From positions 1,603-65,602 of the forward strand of contig FJOG01000063.1 in assembly GCA_900073065.1 (NCBI GenBank): a stretch of DNA of 64,000 nucleotides, given 5' to 3'. Source of the DNA: Phialocephala subalpina. Lineage: Eukaryota; Ascomycota; Leotiomycetes; Helotiales; Mollisiaceae. The position numbers were made by a program, and so were the translations under genes. The notes below the pieces were generated by a model that saw only the letters and a program-made list of their open reading frames with translations, searched no databases and was not told the DNA's origin. Positions within the stretch are counted from its first letter, which is position 1. Each line of letters starts with the position of its first letter. Positions 57,300 to 64,000 of the stretch are shown here, in pieces.

Positions 57300-60200
57300 T
57301 TATACATATGCCGCCCAACCTAGGTCTGTCAGCGCCTGTAAGAAAGAAGCGACGGGGATGAAATTCTTACCTGAAAACAATAACGCCAGATTCTCCACGT
57401 CGCTGGCTTGACTGATGAGGTCGTTCACCGTAGCAGTAACACTCAACGTCTTTGACAATTTTTTGCTCACCACCGCGAGAGCTCGCTCTGCCTCACCTGC
57501 CTGGTTTGCTCCTTCTCTTGGTGTCTCGGTGCCATCAGCAGCAGTTGCAACTGCACCATAACCAGCACCCTCCTGTAGCTTTGCTAGACGCACAGGAGAG
57601 ATTGACCAGCTATAAAGGGGATCGTAACGCAACACGTCTAGGATAGTCATGATGCTATAAATCTCTTTTCGCAGCGCCTCCAGCGTGAATTCGCAACATC
57701 GTCGGAACACTCCTTCAGTCTTCGTGATTCCCATGCCATCGACAATGTCGCGGGTCAGCCGGAAGGGAATCGTCTCCGGAACGGGCAGAACTCGGCCCAT
57801 TTCGAACGCGATACCAAGATCGATGTGCACAACTTCTCCGCTCTTGCCGTCGAGAAGGATATTGTGACCATGTCTATCGCCGAGACCGACCACATGTCCA
57901 AGGATCGAAATCGCCGCAGTGCTTCGTGTGTATGCCAGTCGTTTAACAAACCATTCGTCCGGGCTGTGGAATCTTTCAGTAAAGAAGTATCTCATTACCG
58001 GCTGGAATCGGTCGCAAACATTGCGGAACGTCTTCATTCTTGTCTCCTTGGATTGTTGCCAGACATCATGGATTTCTTTGCGGGCCTGGCTCCCTTTCAG
58101 GTCTCGTGGGTGGTACTTCTCATGAGCCGGAAGAAGATACTCGTGGAGTGGTATGGTATTAGCTACAAACTCGATGATACCGGCGGTGGGCGTGAGTGGA
58201 AGCACGCGATATGTTCTGATGTGCAGATTTCGTTGACGAGTTGACTTGTTGGTCTTCAGGAGTTCGCTCACTTGCTCGAATACTTGCTCCATGATAGCGT
58301 CTTGTCGTAAATCATCATTGCCTCCTTTCACCTAGGAAATAGTCAGCTAAGTCAAACCTACTATCTCCAAGATCTTACTAGTTGTTTGTATCTCTCTCCG
58401 TTGTTACCCACCACAGTGATAATTTTAGGCATACTGACACCGCTTGCTATCGAGAACTGGGTCTCCAGCCGACTCATGAAGGGAACCTTCGAATAGTCCG
58501 CAGTGGGAGACAGCTCAATTGTCATGGTTGGAGGAGGCACTCTGTACTTTGCCAATACGTTGTTGAACGTCATCGCAGCCTTCGAGTCTTTGATGCTAAA
58601 TTTCTTTCCAGCCCTGTATCTATCATCCTTCTCACCAGCGAGCACACAGTAGGCTTTATTCGAGGTTTGAATTGCCCCCCATATGGCTTTCGTTCCTTCA
58701 ATGCCCGCTAAAGAATCGCAGACCATCTTTGCGGCCTTCCATCGGGACTTTGCGGACTCATCATTCTCATTTGCACGGGTGTGCGCACCTGCGTAGATGT
58801 GGTACATGGCATGGTATGGGTGCTCAGTACAGATTCGTAGGACAAGCTCAAAGAGGATCTGCTGGAATTGATCATCAGACTTCTGGAGACGAGAGCTGAG
58901 TTGATTCATGAGAGGCGCGAATTTACGGCTAGGCACTTGATTCATGTGCTTCGCTACCGCGTCGTTTGCCAATTTTTCTCCAGAATGCTGAAGCCAGAGA
59001 GCAAAGAATCGCAAAGAATTGCTGTTGTGATTGTCCGAAGCTCCAAGGGCCAGCAGATAGTTCTCCAAACACTGGCGTAAGAACTCTTCTCGGCTTTTGA
59101 GGAGGCGTTCGAGTTCTTCTACATCGTATTTCAGGAATGTCTTTGCCTTGTGCAGATCTCTTTTGTGTTGGGCTCTCTCGGACGCCGATTTCGTGCTGCT
59201 GATTAACTTGTTCCAGTACTGAACCTCTTCTTCTTTGTTGTTCCTCAGCTTCCTCAGTCGTTCAAGATCCTCAAGTCCGTCAGCATCTTGAAGATGTTCA
59301 TCACAGAACTTTGCAAATTGATGGAACACCTCAGCGGCTTCATTTCCACGGGCAGTGTGACCCAGCTCAGTCAGCGCCGGTTTCAAGTACTTCTCAATGA
59401 CTGTGTCTGCCTTTTCAAGACGTGCTGCTGAGACACGACGGCCAATCGTCGAGAGCAAGTGCGACCGACCAACGGCTATCGTTTGGGCCTTCAAAAGTTT
59501 CGCATCGTCTAGATCCTTTAGAATATCGATGGACGATCCCATTTCGCCATAATCCCATAGAGTGTTGGCTGTTTCCATATGGATGGCAACCTCGGCTTTG
59601 ATCCCAACTTGACTGCATGGACCAATCAGGTCTTTCATTGATGTTGAGAGGGATAATGCCTCCTGAAGTGTGTCGTGAGAACGATAGATTTTCGAGGACA
59701 GAAGAGCTCCGTTAAGCTCCACCAGACGAGTATCAATGGCTTCTACCCCGAGAATCTTGTGCAAACGAGGATCCTGACTGAGAGTGCTTAGAGTAGTGCC
59801 TCTACACGAGAGAATATGGCCTATATCGTCAAAGCTGAAAAGCATTAGCATGACAGGAAATTTAACGGGGACTTCCTTTCTTACCTTCCCGTCTTCATCC
59901 ATCCCTCGCGACCACGAAAGCGACTGAGCACCTCCTCGAACTCTTCAGATCCACGAGAAGTGAACACTTCGTCCATTTCAACCAAGGCAGCCAGTGTTTG
60001 TAATGTCTCATGCAGGGCCTTGGCACCCAGGTCCTCTGTCGCAAGCTTTCTCATAGAATGTTCGAACCCTTCGTTCACCGCATGTAAGATATTTTCTTGA
60101 TCCACCGCTGAATGAATGGCTTGGAAGGCCTTGTATATTGTTACAGCACTGTTGTCACAAGTATTCGGAACAGGTATATCCCAGCGCTCAAGTTTTCGGG

Positions 60201-63200
60201 CAGTCTGAAACATCGACGCGAGAGAAGCCTCAGTCATGCCGACTGTCTGTTGAGCCTGCAACAACGAATTGGACACTCCATTCAGGTTAAGAACATCAAG
60301 GGCTTTCACAAGAGACTGTACATCCCGGTTGGACTGCGGGTCATGCCTCCTGATGTGGCTGTCGTATTGTGCCCCTCTGAAAGCAAGACTTTTAGGGCCA
60401 TCCTTTTCGTATTCAAATCGTGACAAGACCGTTTTCAGATTCGAAGTCTGCCGAACTCCGTAGTATAAATCTGGGTCATCGATGTTTTCGAAAATTGCCA
60501 GAAGTGTTTCGTTAGGCAGATCTGCTTGAGTGAGGGTGTCCTTCGTGGAAGATGATCGACGTGATGATTTCGCAGGCTGTGAACAAAATTCTTCGATGAA
60601 AAGGATTGCAGTCTTGAACATGCCACAATGTGTAGCAGCTGTTGCTGCTTTCAGATAGTCGATATCGAGCCAATGTGCTCGATCGGCGGATGACTTTTCC
60701 CTCGGCAGAGCCTGCGTGCGAAGATACAAGATGGCATTTAGTAGCATTTTGAGATTGTTCTTGTTAATAGCCGTGCAATCACCGAACCATCGACCAAAGG
60801 CTGCTGAGAGTGCTTTCTTTCTAACACTAGCCTCCTCAGATTGCGCCGAGAGAACAAGATGGATGATGAATGGGAATGCTCGATTGGCAAAACCGGGTAC
60901 TTGTTGCAATATAGGTACGATCGCGTGCAGAAGGATCTCGCCTCTCATCGAACGAGCCAGAGAGATTAACAGAGATTTCATCCAATCCTCCTGGTGTATT
61001 GCCTCGAAGACGAGAACATCGTTCAGGGGGATAACGCCCTTAGCTAAATGAGCGGTCGCGGATGGTGGAGACTGGAAGGGCCTCCAGACACAGGCGCTTG
61101 AGAGAGCGTCTGGAATGTACTTGCTGCAGGATGCCAACAGAGATTCATCAGTCGTGGTAAGAATGAGTCTCAGCGCAGCTTCAGCAAGTCCAGCTCTGTG
61201 CGACTCCAGACCCAACGTAAGGTCTCGCAGTATACAGAGCACAGAGGATTCCGAGTCAAGCTCTTCTTCTGTGGAGGGTGCTATCATCTTGAGTTGAGAC
61301 AAGGAAGATTCTTGGAGAAGTTCCTCGTGTATTTGACCTGACGCCGCAAACGCTCTTCCAATGACCCTAGCTGCCCATGAGAGATACTCTCGGCTCGTCA
61401 ACCCACCTCGGCAGGATTTCCATACCACCGTAGCATAATCGATAGAAAGGCGATCGCTGCCAAGTACATCTGATCGAAAGCTTTGCGGGCTATGGAAATT
61501 TGATGACAGTCTAGCCATGGCCAGCTCCCGTGACGGCCTATTCAATAATTGACCACTGACTCGCTCATCTTGCAGAAGCTGCATCAAGAGGCTACTCTTC
61601 GCAGTGTTTGCTTCAGAATTGCAACCACCTCGTGTATTGATAGCGGATTGTATCAACGTTTGGAAGCTTGACTTGAACTGAGTCCTCAAGGTCGGGGAAT
61701 CATAGGTCTTGAGAGTCTGGCCAAACCAAGAATGGAAGGCTTGGGCCTTTGTCTTTGCGACGGCATGTTGGGTGCTCACGTCATCGGCGTTGAGCAAAGA
61801 TGCCAGTGATCCAAATAAGGACAGCGAGATTCCAGCCACAAACAAGGGCGCTTGTAGCAAGTGCACAAAGCCACCTTTGAGAAGGTAATGCAATATACCA
61901 ATGGCATCGTCCACACATTCGGGATCTATCAAATACGGGCCCACAGAAGTAATGAGCATCTCCAATGGGTATCCTTGAAGTGCAGAAGGCCCCGCAAGAG
62001 AGATTAGGACTCGAACTTTTTGCAAGACAGAGCACGCATGGAGCGGTCCGAGGGCATCATGAATCGTGTTGAATAATGACCGAGCCACGAATGTTACCAA
62101 GGTCGGTGTATAAATATCATCCACCTCGAAACGAGTCCGTGAGCAAACATGATCAATCTCGGCACACAAGTGTCTAGCCTTGAACGCAGGCTGTTGACTT
62201 GGGGGCAAAGGATGCCTGGGAGAGCCAAGCTCTTCCATTTGTTTTGTGGCCTCTGCTGCATATCGCTGCTTCTCATTTCTCCGGAAGTATTTTTCCATGT
62301 TGCTCAGTGGATCCATGCTTGTGAACATGATTGCAATGACATCGGTAAAGTTCGAAGCGAGGCACTCGAAGAATAGGTCCTGTCCAAGCTGCCGCTTGAG
62401 TAGACCTTCGACATTGGGGGGCGTTTCTCCACGTTTAGTGCTGAATAAGATTCCAGTAGCATAAGCCATGGTCCTAGCGAAACATTTTTGAATCAAACTT
62501 TTTTCGCTGATATCAAGTAGTAAAGCAAGTTCCGTTAGCGATTCCTCCTGAACCCTCATAATCATGATCGCCGTGGCCTCGTCTTGGGCTTGCTCAAAGA
62601 GTTCCCGAAGCGTGGCAAATCCAAAGATGGCAAATGGTATTTGCTCTATCTTCCCTTCATTCTCCTCATCGAGCCAGGTGTACAAGAGTTGGGGGGCGAA
62701 AAGCGTAAATAAGTGTTGAGGACCGTCAAGATTCCGAGACAAGGAGATATCTGCCAAACACTTTGTCGAATGTTTAGCACACTCCGGGAGTTGGCCAGCA
62801 CTCTCAAAAATATTGTAGATGCACCGTCGCAGCAGGGTAGGCCAAGACGATGCCAACGTGGCAAAGACGTGTTGTCGAAAGTCAATTTCCTCGATTCGCT
62901 CAGAGTCTGTTGGCAGATGGTCGAGAACATCCTTGAACAGCTTTTCGTGCTCCGACATCGCGTACAGGTTGAAGACTTGCGGTAGGCGTTTGTCAATGTA
63001 AAACTTGACGGAAATATTGCTGCTCTTCAGAATTCCGAAGAGAATCGATCGCGGAGAGGGCAGATCAAGGTCAGAGCCATAATCTGGACTCACTTTCAGA
63101 AGGAAGAACAGTAGTTCCGCTATGCTTTTCTGGACTGTTGGTGATCCTATTTTCTTGTTGAGAATCTTGGTGATGATGTGTTTGTACATCTCATGAGCCC

Positions 63201-64000
63201 AATCGGCGACCAAGCTGCCATCTTGCTCCGACCAGAAAGGTCCTAGCGCTATAAGAACATCTATGCACATTGTCCATAACACTTCGCAACGATCATATTG
63301 GTCGAGGCCAACAACTTCGGTGAGATCTTCTGCAATCTTGGCAGCATCATCGGCATCAACAATAAGCTCCGATTGTAGAACGTCTTGGAGGAGTTGGCCA
63401 CTGGCTAGAACATCTTCAGGCTCCAAGGCAACGATGTAGTCGACAAATGTAGATGGCACATGCCCCCTTAGATCAGGAGCTGCGGTGCAAGCAGACATGA
63501 GTACAAGCTGTCCGGTGACTACACAATAGAACGAGCCTGTCCACATTTTGAGTGAAAGATGCTCTCTTGGCACGGAGATATGTTCAATGTCACTCCCAGA
63601 TTTAGTGGGCGTACCAGAGAAGTAGTCGTCGATGTCCATCGGATCGTCGCCAGCGTCAGAAGACGGCTTGTCAGTCATCTTTTGATTCCGATCGAGCTTA
63701 TCCGCAATCATAACGAAGAATTGCAACAGATGTGGGACTTTCTCGGACATCTCGATGAAATCACTAGACCTACATGATGGCAGGTAAGGCTGAACACACT
63801 GGAGCAGTGTCTCTTTCATAGACAGAGCGATTCTCCGGTCTCGGGACTGAAGTTCGCCAACAAATGTAACAAGATCGTTGGTCAATTCCGATAGTGTAGA
63901 TTCGAGAGAGTGACGATGAGGCGAGTTCGCATTCGTCATGTGGGCGGTCAGAATTAGCATTCCAAGACAGCCATAGATTGCGCTGCGGAAAATGTCGCCC
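57300..64000 (-). CDS. TEL1: TEL1/ATM checkpoint kinase, N-terminus outside window
   Basis: PI3K-like kinase that senses double-strand breaks and maintains telomeres. Exons in the window: 59885-64000 (continuing past the edge), 58379-59834, 57371-58331 and 57300-57319; introns of 50, 47 and 51 nt, all phase-consistent. About 2,184 residues are visible. The first part is helical repeats, then the FAT domain. The kinase domain holds [10 protein letters not shown], catalytic [13 protein letters not shown] and H-I-D-L-G-I-A-F-E, all intact. ATM-type blocks [14 protein letters not shown] and A-K-L-Q distinguish it from ATR/Mec1. The FATC end is [16 protein letters not shown] once the last intron (57320-57370) is removed; it has a multiple-of-three length and no stop, so it is easily missed. 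The ATG at 63960 is not the start: the frame continues upstream. Confidence 0.94.

Noticed and set aside
1..64000. CRISPR arrays, rRNA genes, operons or secondary-metabolite cluster
   Set aside because: The DNA is eukaryotic; no spaced repeats, rRNA-like sequence, PKS/NRPS core gene or clear tRNA was seen.

Overview
The window looks like nuclear DNA of a filamentous ascomycete (Pezizomycotina; Leotiomycetes is possible but not proven). Reasons: many short GT-AG introns of about 45-65 nt with CTAAC/CTGAC branch sites, NACHT-ankyrin and HET genes, a Zn2Cys6 regulator, a cellobiose dehydrogenase, very AT-rich patches, and stop codons of the kind left by repeat-induced point mutation (RIP). All gene models below were built by joining open frames by eye at splice signals.

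Layout. 1-1112: AT-rich block, then non-coding sequence with a possible LTR. 1113-7162 (-): NACHT-ankyrin gene broken by one frameshift and two stops. 8497-10981 (+): intact three-exon cellobiose dehydrogenase. 11811-11948 (+): 5' stump of an FAD oxidoreductase. 12255-14941 (+): second broken NACHT-ankyrin gene. 15298-15935 (-): small Cys-rich gene. 16980-18863 (+): broken CorA-like membrane protein gene. 19027-20826 (-): intact HET gene. 22086-24298 (-): STAND-type N-terminal domain plus leucine-rich repeats. 24756-26095: decayed Tc1/mariner element with 39-bp terminal inverted repeats. 26606-27936 (-): decayed F-box gene.

28833-44636 is mainly conserved genes: a C2H2 protein, a CofD/UPF0052 protein, an Slx8-like RING ligase divergent from the mitochondrial DNA polymerase gene MIP1, a transcription factor with three zinc-binding regions, and a Dal5-type transporter with one frameshift. 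45067-46651 (+) is a second decayed F-box gene, paralogous to the one at 26606-27936. 49235-51246 (+) is a broken HET gene, 52180-53302 (+) a protein kinase remnant, 54056-55868 (-) an intact secreted carboxylesterase, and 57300-64000 (-) the C-terminal three quarters of TEL1/ATM, cut by the window edge.

The main pattern is conserved genes (MIP1, SLX8, TEL1, CofD) alternating with accessory genes of self/non-self recognition type (NACHT-ankyrin, HET, F-box, STAND/LRR, kinase), most of them broken. Many stops sit where the family expects Trp or Gln and fit C-to-T change at CpA; several frameshifts lie in homopolymers, so some may be assembly errors. The region looks like a decaying fungal NLR/HET repertoire; no wholly new system could be proven from sequence alone.
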